Shown piece by piece: positions 44,423 through 52,873 of a stretch of 64,000 nucleotides of DNA. The translations under genes and the position numbers were made by a program. The notes under the pieces are model-generated. The model ran no database searches. It was not told the origin of the DNA and saw nothing but the letters and a program-made list of their open reading frames with translations. Location: contig JOKI01000003.1 of NCBI GenBank assembly GCA_000722615.1, forward strand, positions 56,623 to 120,622. Direction: 5' to 3'. The DNA is from Pseudorhizobium pelagicum (GTDB lineage Bacteria; Pseudomonadota; Alphaproteobacteria; Rhizobiales; Rhizobiaceae). Numbering within the stretch: the stretch's first letter is position 1; the number at the start of each line of letters is the position of its first letter.

Positions 44423-45178
44423 TTACTGCAGCATCGGCCGGAGGGTCGAAGACATTGCCAGCAGCGGCTCCAGGAACCGGTCGGCCAATTCCGAGGCGTG
44501 GAACTGTGCAGCCGGTGCACCGATGTTGATGGCGGCAATCACGGTTCCGCGGTCGTTGCGCAGGGGCACGGCAATCGAGCAGAGGCCAAGCTCCAGCTCC
44601 TGGTCGATGACCGCAAAGCCCCGGTTTCGGACCTTGGCCAACTCGTCGAGCAGTTCCTCGGGCTCGGTCTTGGTCAGAGGCGTGAAGGCCTGCAACTCGC
44701 TGCGAAGCAGCAATTCGCGCACCTCCTGCTCCGGCAGGGCCGCCAGAAGAACGCGACCCATGGAGGCGCAATAGGCGGGCAGTCGGCTTCCGGCAATCAG
44801 GTTGATCGACATGACGCGGCGCTGCGACGCGCGTGCGATGTAGACGATTTCCGTGCCGTCGAGGACACTGGCAGAGGCGCTCTGTCCAACCTCCTGCGAC
44901 AGGCGGTCGAGGAAGGGCTGGACGATCTGCGGCAAGGGCGTGGCGGACAGATAGGCATGGCCGAGCCGCAGGATGCGCGGCGTGAGGGCGAAGAACTTGC
45001 CGTCGTAGTCGGCGTAGCCCAGCTTCGCCAGAGTGAGGAGACAGCGGCGCGCCGTCGCGCGATCCAGTCCGGTCCGTCTGGACACATCCGCGATGGACAG
45101 GCGCGGGCTGGCGGCGCCGAAGGCCTCGATGACCTTCAGGCCCTTGGCAAAGCCACCGATGAAATCCGTTTCCTGCAT
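44423..45178 (-). CDS. pcaR: IclR-family regulator PcaR
   Basis: A 251-aa regulator of the PcaR/PcaU/PobR subfamily: N-terminal winged helix (LSIADVSRRTGLDRATARRCLLTLAKLGY) and the IclR effector domain (SVLDGTEIVYIARASQRRVMSINLIAGSRLPAYCASMGRVLLA). Divergence from pcaIJF supports PcaR, which activates pcaIJF with beta-ketoadipate as inducer. The 125-bp intergenic region carries a large dyad. Confidence 0.92.
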   Translation of the reverse strand: MQETDFIGGFAKGLKVIEAFGAASPRLSIADVSRRTGLDRATARRCLLTLAKLGYADYDGKFFALTPRILRLGHAYLSATPLPQIVQPFLDRLSQEVGQSASASVLDGTEIVYIARASQRRVMSINLIAGSRLPAYCASMGRVLLAALPEQEVRELLLRSELQAFTPLTKTEPEELLDELAKVRNRGFAVIDQELELGLCSIAVPLRNDRGTVIAAINIGAPAAQFHASELADRFLEPLLAMSSTLRPMLQ

Positions 45179-45189
45179 TGCGGGCTCCT

Positions 45190-45241
45190 ATGGCTAGTTT
45201 GTGCGATATATGAACAAATGTCAAATAACGCACATAGCCAT
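45190..45241. promoter_or_regulatory. Large two-block inverted repeat between pcaR and pcaI
   Basis: ATGGCTA (45190-45196) pairs with TAGCCAT (45235-45241), and GTGCG (45201-45205) pairs with CGCAC (45229-45233). Both pairs are exact and nearly concentric, giving a 52-bp dyad in the shared promoter region. It is the obvious candidate PcaR operator. The second half ends in a TTGACG hexamer (45241-45246) that could be a -35 for pcaI. Confidence 0.55.
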
Positions 45242-45303
45242 TGACGGTGGCTCCAAGTCGGGAGCTAACTGGGATATTATCGCCGCAATGGGAGAGGGTA
45301 TGC

Positions 45304-46026
45304 ATGGACAAGACAGTCGGCAGCACGGCAGACGCCGTCTCCGCCATTCCTGACGGAGCCACCGTCATGATCGGCGGCTTTGGTGGTTCCGGCGCCCCCA
45401 TCGAGCTCATTCATGCGCTGATCGATCAGTATCAGGCCACGGGGGGACCGAAGAACCTCACGGTGATCAACAACAATGCCGGCAACGGTCGCATCGGCAT
45501 CGCCGCCATGATCGATGCCGGCATGGTCAGGAAGATGATCTGCTCCTTCCCGCGCTCCTCCGATCCTCGCGCTTTCACAGACCGCTATCTGGCGGGTGAG
45601 ATAGAGCTTGAACTCGTGCCGCAGGGGACGCTTGCCGAACGCATCCGTGCCGGCGGCGCCGGAATCCCGGCCTTCTACACGCCGACCGCCTACGGGACCG
45701 AGCTTGCGGAAGGCAAGGTGATCGCGGAATTCGACGGACGGCATTACGTGCAAGAGCGTTGGCTGAAGGCGGATTTTGCCATCGTCAAGGCGCAGCTCGG
45801 CGACACCTACGGCAACCTCACCTACAACAAGGCCGGCCGCAACTTCAATCCGCTGATGTGCATGGCAGCGGCGGTCACGATCGCGCAGGTCTCCCGGATC
45901 GTGCCAGCGGGTGACATCGACCCCGAGCATGTCATCACGCCCGGCATCTTCGTCAACGGCGTCGTCGAGGTTGCCCATCCACAACAGGAAGAAGAGCTCA
46001 TTCGAGCCGGAGTGGCCTACGCATGA
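45304..46026 (+). CDS. pcaI: 3-oxoacid CoA-transferase subunit A PcaI
   Basis: The alpha subunit (240 aa) of 3-oxoadipate:succinyl-CoA transferase. It has the subunit A hallmarks MIGGFGGSGAPIELIHAL and INNNAGNGRIGIAAMIDAGMV, and the GGAGIPAFYTPTAYGT segment. The ATG at 45304 follows GGGAGAGGG; an open frame to 45241 exists upstream but lacks such a site. Its stop overlaps the pcaJ start (ATGA). Confidence 0.95.
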   Translation: MDKTVGSTADAVSAIPDGATVMIGGFGGSGAPIELIHALIDQYQATGGPKNLTVINNNAGNGRIGIAAMIDAGMVRKMICSFPRSSDPRAFTDRYLAGEIELELVPQGTLAERIRAGGAGIPAFYTPTAYGTELAEGKVIAEFDGRHYVQERWLKADFAIVKAQLGDTYGNLTYNKAGRNFNPLMCMAAAVTIAQVSRIVPAGDIDPEHVITPGIFVNGVVEVAHPQQEEELIRAGVAYA

Positions 46027-46712
46027 CCCTCGATACCCGCGAAGACATCAAGCTCTCCAACGCCCAGATCGCCTGGCGCGCGGCGCAGGACATCGAGGAT
46101 GACGCCTATGTCAATCTCGGCATCGGCTTCCCGGAAATGGTCGCACGCTTCCAGCCGCCGGGCCGGCAGGCGATCTTCCACACCGAAAACGGCATCCTGA
46201 ACTTCGGCGAGGCTCCGCCCGCCGGTGAAGAAGACTGGGACCTGATCAACGCCGGCAAGAAGGCGGTGACGCTGAAGCCGGGCGCGGCCTTCTTCCACCA
46301 TGCCGACAGTTTCGCCATGGTGCGCGGCGGCCATCTCGACGTCGCCATTCTGGGTGCCTACCAGGTGGCGCAGAACGGCGATCTTGCCAACTGGCGGGTC
46401 GGCTCTAAGGGCGTGCCGGCGGTCGGCGGCGCCATGGATCTCGTGCATGGCGCCAAGCAGGTCTTCGTCATCACCGAACACGTCACCAAGGACGGCAAGC
46501 CGAAGCTGGTCGACACATGCACCTTCCCGCTGACCGGCGTTGGCTGTATCACCCGCGTCTACACAAGCCATGCGGTCATCGACATCAAGGGCGGCCGGTT
46601 CGTCGTCCGGGAAAAACTTGCCGCCATGACCATGGACGAACTCCAGGCCATGACCGGCGCGCCGCTTCACACGGATGGCCCCGTGGCCGAACTCACCGTG
46701 CCGACACTCTGA
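46023..46712 (+). CDS. pcaJ: 3-oxoacid CoA-transferase subunit B PcaJ
   Basis: The beta subunit (229 aa), carrying the catalytic glutamate at Glu55 in HTENGILNFG. NLGIGFPEMVARF near the N-terminus and GGHLDVAILGAYQV at mid-length are conserved. Coupled to pcaI through ATGA; pcaF follows 11 bp downstream. Activates 3-oxoadipate to 3-oxoadipyl-CoA. Confidence 0.95.
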   Translation: MTLDTREDIKLSNAQIAWRAAQDIEDDAYVNLGIGFPEMVARFQPPGRQAIFHTENGILNFGEAPPAGEEDWDLINAGKKAVTLKPGAAFFHHADSFAMVRGGHLDVAILGAYQVAQNGDLANWRVGSKGVPAVGGAMDLVHGAKQVFVITEHVTKDGKPKLVDTCTFPLTGVGCITRVYTSHAVIDIKGGRFVVREKLAAMTMDELQAMTGAPLHTDGPVAELTVPTL

Positions 46713-46723
46713 GGAGCCAGCTC

Positions 46724-47929
46724 ATGACGGACGCCTATATCTGCGACTATATCCGCACCCCCATCGGCCGCTTCGGCGGATCGCTGTCCTCGGTGCGCGC
46801 CGACGATCTTGGCGCCATCCCCCTGAAGGCTCTGATGGAGCGCAACGCCTCTGTCGACTGGGAAGCCGTCGCTGACGTCATCTATGGCTGCGCCAACCAG
46901 GCGGGCGAGGACAATCGCAATGTCGCGCGCATGTCTCTGCTGCTCGCGGGCCTGCCCGTGTCGGTCACCGGCACGACGATCAACCGCCTCTGCGGTTCCG
47001 GCATGGATGCCGTCATCACCGCGGCGCGTGCGATCAAAGCCGGCGAAGCGGACCTGATGATCGCCGGTGGCGTGGAAAGCATGTCGCGTGCGCCCTTCGT
47101 CATGCCGAAGGCGGAAACAGCCTTTTCGCGCAACGCAGAAATCTACGACACCACCATCGGCTGGCGCTTCGTCAACCCGCTCATGAAGAAGCAGTATGGC
47201 GTCGATTCCATGCCGGAAACCGGCGATCATGTGGCGATCGACTTCAAGGTTTCGCGCGAGGACCAGGACGCCTTTACCGTGCGCAGCCAGGAGAAGGCGG
47301 CAGCCGCGCAGGCGAGTGGCCGGCTTGCGAAGGAGATCACGCCCGTCAGCGTGCCGCAGCGCAAGGGCGATCCTGTCATCGTCGATGCCGACGAGCATCC
47401 GCGCGTCACCTCCATGGAGGCGCTCTCCAAGCTGAAGCCGATCAACAAGGTCGAGGGCGGCACCGTGACAGCCGGCAATGCCTCCGGTGTCAACGATGGC
47501 GCGGCGGCGCTCATCATCGCCTCGGAAGCGGCGGCAATGAAATATGGGCTCACCCCGATTGCCCGCATTCTCGGCGGTGCGACGGCGGGCGTCGAGCCGC
47601 GGATCATGGGGTTTGGCCCTGCACCGGCGTCCAGGAAGCTGCTCGCGCGCCTGGGATTGAGCCCAGAGCAGATGGACGTGATCGAACTGAATGAAGCCTT
47701 CGCCAGCCAGGGCCTTGCTACCTTGCGGGATCTGGGCATTGCCGACGATGATGGCCGAGTCAACCGCAATGGCGGTGCTATTGCGCTCGGCCATCCGCTG
47801 GGCATGTCTGGCGCCCGCATTGCCGGCACGGCTGCTCTGGAGCTGCGGGAAACCGGCGGGCGCTATGCGCTCTCCACCATGTGCATCGGCGTCGGCCAGG
47901 GCATCGCCGTGGTGCTGGAGCGCGTCTGA
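46724..47929 (+). CDS. pcaF: 3-oxoadipyl-CoA thiolase PcaF
   Basis: A 401-aa thiolase that splits 3-oxoadipyl-CoA into succinyl-CoA and acetyl-CoA, the last step of the pathway. The nucleophilic Cys90 is in NRLCGSGMDAV, the His in GHPLGMSGAR and the second Cys in TMCIGVGQGIAV. The ATG at 46724 has GAGGAG upstream. It ends pcaIJF and is followed by a hairpin. Confidence 0.96.
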   Translation: MTDAYICDYIRTPIGRFGGSLSSVRADDLGAIPLKALMERNASVDWEAVADVIYGCANQAGEDNRNVARMSLLLAGLPVSVTGTTINRLCGSGMDAVITAARAIKAGEADLMIAGGVESMSRAPFVMPKAETAFSRNAEIYDTTIGWRFVNPLMKKQYGVDSMPETGDHVAIDFKVSREDQDAFTVRSQEKAAAAQASGRLAKEITPVSVPQRKGDPVIVDADEHPRVTSMEALSKLKPINKVEGGTVTAGNASGVNDGAAALIIASEAAAMKYGLTPIARILGGATAGVEPRIMGFGPAPASRKLLARLGLSPEQMDVIELNEAFASQGLATLRDLGIADDDGRVNRNGGAIALGHPLGMSGARIAGTAALELRETGGRYALSTMCIGVGQGIAVVLERV

Positions 47930-47942
47930 GGCTTATCTCTTC

Positions 47943-47961
47943 CGCCGCAGATCCTGCGGCG
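47943..47961. terminator. Hairpin after pcaF
   Basis: CGCCGCAG / CTGCGGCG, a perfect 8-bp stem with a 3-nt ATC loop, 14 bp after the pcaF stop and 9 bp before the stop of the convergent small gene. Positioned to end transcription from both sides; there is only a weak T-rich tail. Confidence 0.55.
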
Positions 47962-47969
47962 AGACAGTC

Positions 47970-48215
47970 TTACCAGGAGCGGCGGCTTTCATCGCCGCTT
48001 CTCGACTGTCCGGCGCCGAGAAGGTAGCCGACCAGCAGGCCGACGGTTGCGGCGGTCAGGACCAGCGACGTGGTGGCGACGGGATAGTCCCGGGCAGCAG
48101 TCGCCGCCATGGCCGCATCGTCGCGCAGGGCGACGGCCGTGTCCTTGATGCGTTCGCCGGCGGTCGGCTGGTATTCCGGGTCACCGGTGTAACCCATTCG
48201 CGATGGTCGTGACAT
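47970..48215 (-). CDS. Small membrane-anchored protein (81 aa)
   Basis: An 81-aa protein with an N-terminal polar half (GERIKDTAVALRDDAAMAATAARDYP) and one C-terminal membrane helix with a GxxxG-like end (TTSLVLTAATVGLLVGYLLGAG). The layout recalls ElaB/YqjD-type (DUF883) inner-membrane proteins that bind ribosomes in stationary phase, but I cannot confirm membership. The ribosome-binding site is AAGGAG. A weak EcfG-like element (GGAAC-N17-CATT, minus strand, 48261-48236) lies upstream. Confidence 0.65.
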   Translation of the reverse strand: MSRPSRMGYTGDPEYQPTAGERIKDTAVALRDDAAMAATAARDYPVATTSLVLTAATVGLLVGYLLGAGQSRSGDESRRSW

Positions 48216-48292
48216 GGCGTTCTCCTTTCTGAACTAATGGATCGGCCACACCATCGGTTCCCTCATGCGATCTTGCGCAGGCGGACTACCGG

Positions 48293-49804
48293 CTAGTCAT
48301 CCGAATAGAATGCCCGTGCGTCCTCGAACATCGCACGGCGGTCCTCGTCGCGCGTATAGAACATGTGGCCGCCGCGATAGACCTTCAGACTGACCCTGTC
48401 GCGTGCCAACTCCGGCGGCAGGTGATCGATGACATACCGGCTCATGCCGTAGGGCGTCAGGATGTCGCTATAGCCATGGACGACCATGAGCTTGAAGGAG
48501 GGAATGACGGAAAGCAGGTCGCGGATGTCGGTGGACACGCCTGCGGTCGCACGGCTGTCTCCGCCCCGGCCGCCGTTCCATTCCCAGCGGCGGTTCACGT
48601 CCTCGTTCAGGAGTGTGTAGGTCATTGGCGTATCAAAGCCCAAGGTGTCGCGGGCGTAGTCGGCAAAAGCCGAGCCATAGGCGCGGGTGTAGCCGTCCAG
48701 AATCGGGTCGTCATTGCGGCCAATGCCGGACTCGGGATAGGCGTCGGGAAGCGACAGTCCGGCGTCATAGGGGCTGACGATACGCCCTGTCCCTCCGGCT
48801 TCCTTCGCATAGACATCGCTCACAAAGCCGCGGGTGCGTTCCACGACAGCCATCGGCAGTCCTGTCAGGCTGGCGACGCGCGAATAGAATGCCTCTGCCT
48901 CCGGTCCTGTGGGCGCCGGCCCCGCGAGGGTCGTCAGGTATTCGTTCATCGCAAAGCGTTCGGCCTCGCGCAGGGCCTCCCGCTCGAAGCTGCCTCGACG
49001 CTCCATCTCGGCTGCGGCAAGGGCGGGGAATTGCAATGCGGATGCGAGCGGATCCTGGTCGAGGCCAAACAGGAAGCGTCCCTCGATCAGCGGCGATACC
49101 ATGATGATGCCGGCGGGGATCATGTTCTGGCTGTTCTTCATGGCGACGGCGACCTTGGCAGCGCGAAAGCCGCCATAGCTTTCGCCAAGCAGATATTTTG
49201 GTGCGGCCAGCACGTCGTTGTTCTGGACGTAGAGGGCGATGGCCTTGGCGATGCTCTCGGCATCCTGCCGAACGTTATAATAGCGCCCGGCCGCATCGTC
49301 GTTGGCCGCACGGCTCCAGCCAGTTCCGATCGGATCGATCAGGATGAGATCGGTGAATGCCAGCCAGCTTTCGGGGTTGTCCTTCAGCTCCGGCCGGGTG
49401 CCATCGCTGTTTTCCCCCTGGAAAGGCAGGATCGTCGGACCGACGAGCCCGAGATGGAGATAGGCCGAGGCGGCGCCTGGTCCGCCGTTAAAGGCGAAGG
49501 TCACCGGTCTGTCTGGGGCGCGGTCTTTTGCTTTATAGGCAGTGTAGAAGATCTTGGCGTTCTGTTTGCCGTCCTGGCCATAAAGATTCAGCGTGCCTGC
49601 CGTGGCCGTGTAGGCAAGCTCGCCTTCCCTTGTTTGCAGGACGTGCTCGGTAACCGAGTCCGCTGGCAGGAGGCCGAAGATGCCCTCCTCCGACGGCTGC
49701 TGCTGTTGCACTTCATCCCGCGGCGGCTGCTCCTGACCAAGGGCAGGCAAAGCCAGCAAGGGCGTGACAAGGACGAAGCAGGACAGGATTCGATGAAAGA
49801 GCAA
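48293..49804 (-). CDS. Serine carboxypeptidase-like peptidase (S10 family)
   Basis: A 503-aa exported protein. The signal peptide covers about residues 1-23 (ending ALPALGQ). An alpha/beta-hydrolase fold follows with FAFNGGPGAASAYLHLGL, the nucleophile motif YLLGESYGGFRAAKVA, and the C-terminal His in YRGGHMFYTRD. These fit the S10 carboxypeptidase family rather than ordinary esterases. It starts at a TTG: GGGAGA lies 5 bp upstream and no usable ATG is near. It stands alone; the 152 bp beyond its start hold no feature I can name. Confidence 0.86.
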   Translation of the reverse strand: MLFHRILSCFVLVTPLLALPALGQEQPPRDEVQQQQPSEEGIFGLLPADSVTEHVLQTREGELAYTATAGTLNLYGQDGKQNAKIFYTAYKAKDRAPDRPVTFAFNGGPGAASAYLHLGLVGPTILPFQGENSDGTRPELKDNPESWLAFTDLILIDPIGTGWSRAANDDAAGRYYNVRQDAESIAKAIALYVQNNDVLAAPKYLLGESYGGFRAAKVAVAMKNSQNMIPAGIIMVSPLIEGRFLFGLDQDPLASALQFPALAAAEMERRGSFEREALREAERFAMNEYLTTLAGPAPTGPEAEAFYSRVASLTGLPMAVVERTRGFVSDVYAKEAGGTGRIVSPYDAGLSLPDAYPESGIGRNDDPILDGYTRAYGSAFADYARDTLGFDTPMTYTLLNEDVNRRWEWNGGRGGDSRATAGVSTDIRDLLSVIPSFKLMVVHGYSDILTPYGMSRYVIDHLPPELARDRVSLKVYRGGHMFYTRDEDRRAMFEDARAFYSDD

Positions 49805-49956
49805 AGCTATCTCCCTTTTCTTGGCGCGACGAGCATCAAGATGTAGGGCGCCCGGGTGGCCAACAGCACCTCTCTTCGGATGGATCTTTGTCCATCTCGG
49901 CCTTTCTCGCGAAGACTTGATGAGAGACCCGGAGATTTATGTCGCTTCTGCGGTCG

Positions 49957-50226
49957 TCAGCGCATCGCAGCGACTTCGGCCGCCGTCACCAGGCCGTCGC
50001 CGTTCTTGTCGATCCGGTCGAAGGCGAGCCCATAGCGGCCCGCGGCCTTGACCTTCTGGGCCTGCGCCCGGCCTGCCTCCGCAAGACCATCGATGAAGGT
50101 TTTGAACTCGACAGGCGTCAGAGCACCGTCCCCGGAGGTATCGGCGCGGGAAAAGGCATCCTGTTGTCCATGCACCGGTCCTGCCAGCAGCGCCGCAACG
50201 AGAACAAGTGTCCACCGGACGTTCAT
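49957..50226 (-). CDS. Secreted EF-hand protein (89 aa)
   Basis: A small calcium-binding-type protein with a signal peptide (MNVRWTLVLVAALLAGPVHG) and two EF-hand loops, DTSGDGALTPVEF and DKNGDGLVTAAEV, each with canonical Asp/Asn/Gly spacing. It should be periplasmic. The ATG at 50226 has GGAGGAG upstream; the longer frame to 50280 is unlikely. Function unknown; such proteins may buffer or sense Ca2+. Confidence 0.85.
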   Translation of the reverse strand: MNVRWTLVLVAALLAGPVHGQQDAFSRADTSGDGALTPVEFKTFIDGLAEAGRAQAQKVKAAGRYGLAFDRIDKNGDGLVTAAEVAAMR

Positions 50227-50291
50227 ATGCTCCTCCTCTCCAACCGTTTCCGGACAACTATCTCCTGAAATGTCGTGCAAAGGAAGATCCC

Positions 50292-52103
50292 TCAGCTTGT
50301 TCCGCGCACTGATCTTGGCGACGGGGCGGTGGGGGGCGTCTCTGACGGAAAGAACGACAGCGGCTGGAGGTGAATGAGCCGCGGTCGGGTAACAGCTTCG
50401 AAGGCGGGGCTCCGACCGATATAGATCAGGGCGGTGTCTGTCATCCGCGACAGAACGTCTGCCAGCTCCTGCTGGGTCTCCTCTTCCAGCCCTTCAAGAA
50501 TGTCATCGATCACAAGCCAATCGGGCTCGATCAGCAGGGCGTTGGCGATCCGCAACCGGATCTGATCCTCTTCGGCGAGCTTTCGATCCCAGCGCTCCAG
50601 AAGATCAAGCGCGGCGGCCAGCGGCGAAAGACCCACCTCGTCAAGCACGGCCAGAAGCCTGTCATCCTGGAAAGCTGCCGGATCGAAGGGATAGGCAAGC
50701 ACCTCTCGCAGGCTGGCGTGAGGGAAGTAGCCCTTTTGCGGCATGAACAGCATTCGGCCATCGGGTGGCGTTGCGATCTCTCCGGTGCCCCATTCCCAGG
50801 CTCCCGCCAGCGCCTGAAACAGGAAGCGGCGATCAGCGCCTGCCTCGCCGTTGATCATCAGCCGTTCACCGGTGTGGAAGACCTCATCGCTGGGCAGGCG
50901 CAGCCCGTGATTGCGCGAGGAGCCGCCCTGCGCGGCATAGAGCTCCAGTCCCCTCAGCACGATCGTTCCGTCACCGGTCGTCGAATAGCGGATGCCTTCC
51001 CGTTGCGGCTCCTTCTCCAAGGCCGTGAGGGCGTTGCGAAACGTCGAGACCCGCATCAAAGTGGCCTTCCAGTCGGCGATCTGGCGAAAATTGTCGACGT
51101 ACCAGCGCAGGGCGGCATTGACCTGGTTGAAGGCGCCGACGGCCATCATCAGGCCGCCAAAGGTCAGGTTCCCGGCAAAGTAGACCGGCGCCGCGATGAG
51201 GATCGGTGCAACGGTCGAGAGCCAGCCGAAGCCCGCGGAGACCCAGGTGAGGTGCGTATAACCCAGTGCCAGGCGGCGAATGACATGGAGCACCGTGCTG
51301 ATCGCGCCATGGATGCGCTTGCGTTCGTTCTCCTCTCCCCTCGCGAGGGTGATGGCCACGAGGTTCTCGTTGGTGCGCATCAGAGCGAAACGCAGCTCGG
51401 CCTCCTTGGCATAGCGGTCGGCATTCAGACCTGGAAGCCGGCGTCCCACAACGTTGCTGAGCAGGGACGCCAGGCCGGCATAGAGCAAAGCCGCCCAGAC
51501 CATGTAGCCCGGTATAGCCACCTCATCACCGCCGATGCTGAAGCGGAAGGTGTCCGAAATGGCCCATAGCACGCCCACAAAGCTGGCAAGCAGAATGGTG
51601 GAGTTCACAAGGCCGATCGCCAGCGACGTCGTCAGCTCGGAGAGATTGCGGGCGTCCTCGTGCAGACGTTGGTCCGGGTTGATACCGATGGCGCCGAGAT
51701 GAGCGAGCTTGAGCGCGCGTCCCGGCTTGAGCCAGAGGTTGATCAGGTCGCGGGCCAATCCCTCGCGCATGAAGAGCGCCGTGATCTGGTTGAGCCAGGC
51801 CTGGATGACGTTGAGCACAAGAAGCGAGCCGGCAATGACGGCGAAGACCTGCAGCTGCTGAATGAAAGTGCTCAGGTCACGGCGTTCCAGCGCATTGAAG
51901 AAGGGCACGTTCCACTGGTTCAGGCGGTATTGCGCATAGACCGTGGCGAGAATGACAACAAGCAGCGCCACGGTGTATGTCAGCACGCGGTTTCGGACGC
52001 CGGATTGCCAGAAGGCACCCAGCATCATGACGATCTGCCGGGAGAAGGGGAGAGAAAACTCGCGAACCTCATCCTTTGAGGCCCATATGGTGTCCTGCTG
52101 CAT
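50292..52103 (-). CDS. SbmA/YddA-type ABC transporter fusion with a degenerate ATPase domain
   Basis: A 603-aa membrane protein: an N-terminal six-helix transport domain of the SbmA/BacA-like type (RLNQWNVPFFNALERRDLSTF is diagnostic; about residues 25-330) fused to a C-terminal nucleotide-binding-like domain (about 385-580). In YddA-type relatives the NBD has an intact Walker A, LSxGE signature and DE Walker B. Here Walker A reads NGEAGADRRFLFQ (no GK[ST]), the signature reads KLAEEDQIRLRIANAL, and Walker B LVIDDILEGLEEE. The surrounding fold sequence (LFQALAGAWEWGTG, MPQKGYFPHASLREVLAYP) is still recognisable. ATP hydrolysis is therefore doubtful. Frame is intact. Start chosen at the ATG that opens the conserved part; a GGGAG abuts it closely, so it is uncertain. 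Confidence 0.83.
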   Translation of the reverse strand: MQQDTIWASKDEVREFSLPFSRQIVMMLGAFWQSGVRNRVLTYTVALLVVILATVYAQYRLNQWNVPFFNALERRDLSTFIQQLQVFAVIAGSLLVLNVIQAWLNQITALFMREGLARDLINLWLKPGRALKLAHLGAIGINPDQRLHEDARNLSELTTSLAIGLVNSTILLASFVGVLWAISDTFRFSIGGDEVAIPGYMVWAALLYAGLASLLSNVVGRRLPGLNADRYAKEAELRFALMRTNENLVAITLARGEENERKRIHGAISTVLHVIRRLALGYTHLTWVSAGFGWLSTVAPILIAAPVYFAGNLTFGGLMMAVGAFNQVNAALRWYVDNFRQIADWKATLMRVSTFRNALTALEKEPQREGIRYSTTGDGTIVLRGLELYAAQGGSSRNHGLRLPSDEVFHTGERLMINGEAGADRRFLFQALAGAWEWGTGEIATPPDGRMLFMPQKGYFPHASLREVLAYPFDPAAFQDDRLLAVLDEVGLSPLAAALDLLERWDRKLAEEDQIRLRIANALLIEPDWLVIDDILEGLEEETQQELADVLSRMTDTALIYIGRSPAFEAVTRPRLIHLQPLSFFPSETPPTAPSPRSVRGTS

Positions 52104-52269
52104 CTCCCGATAAACCCCGACAGGCTGGCCAACTGCGAGCCATATTGGTATCCCACGACTGCTCAAGAAACGATGAAGCAGATCAATGCCGCGTCGCCAG
52201 AATGTGCGACGGCCAGCACGACCGTGCCGACTTGTCCAATCAACCCGGGAGGCGATCAAGATCGACAGC

Positions 52270-52677
52270 ATGCCGAAGAAACAGAAACGCCGAAAGGATC
52301 TTGAGCGGCCTTCCAAAGAGGCTGAGTTGTCGCGGCTGGCAAAGCTTGAGAAGGCATGGGTCAAGGCGAGCGCTGAAGAGCGGCTGCTGTTTCTGAAGAG
52401 GGTGGCGACGCAGGATGTCGATCTTTGGTCCGCCATCGATCCCGACAGGCAGCAGTTGATCGCCGACGGCCGCTATCTGTTGCCGTCGACGGTGACCCGG
52501 ATCGAGCGGATCATGGCGAAGCGGAGCATTCGACCTGACGAGGTGACTGCCGAGATCGGCTTTCCAGGCGAGGGAAAGACACTCATTCGGGCGCTGGCAA
52601 AAGGGGCGAGCCTGCGTCTGGCGATGGTGAAGGCGCTTGATGCGTGGCTGAAGAGGCAGGCGCTGAGAGGCAGCTGA
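52270..52677 (+). CDS. Hypothetical basic helical protein (135 aa)
   Basis: I do not recognise the family. The protein is Lys/Arg-rich at the N-terminus (MPKKQKRRKDLERPSKEAEL), then mostly helical. The middle (ITxR-like TVTRIERIMAKRSIRPDEVTAEIGFPGEGKTLIRAL) loosely resembles small DNA-binding or chaperone-type proteins but carries no motif I can name. The frame opens at 52186; I start at 52270 because the upstream part overlaps the 5' region of the divergent transporter. No good ribosome-binding site is seen for either start. Confidence 0.5.
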   Translation: MPKKQKRRKDLERPSKEAELSRLAKLEKAWVKASAEERLLFLKRVATQDVDLWSAIDPDRQQLIADGRYLLPSTVTRIERIMAKRSIRPDEVTAEIGFPGEGKTLIRALAKGASLRLAMVKALDAWLKRQALRGS

Positions 52678-52873
52678 TGTCGCCAGGGCAGCAGCAATGG
52701 GTACTATCGCAGCTGCATCAGCATCACATTTTGGTGCTCTCTCACCTACATCCCGTTTCTCCGTATCACCTTGAAATCTCTTGCAGGAGAAACAGATAGA
52801 TTGTCGTTGCCTGCTTGTCCGGGAACGCGACAGGCGGGAGTCCGAGTGGGGAAAGCAAAGAGGCCGCAGCATC

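Noticed and set aside
48236-48261. EcfG promoter for the 81-aa membrane protein (GGAAC-N17-CATT, minus strand)
   Set aside because: The -10 differs at a key base (CATT rather than CGTT), so it is only mentioned with the gene and not listed as a site.
50820-50880. Sequencing or assembly error behind the missing Walker A motif of the SbmA/YddA-type protein
   Set aside because: The frame is continuous on both sides, and the signature and Walker B motifs are independently degenerate, so a local error cannot explain it.
52104-52436. A 111-residue N-terminal extension of the SbmA/YddA-type transporter
   Set aside because: It has no similarity to the family, is Ser/Arg-rich, and overlaps the gene on the opposite strand.
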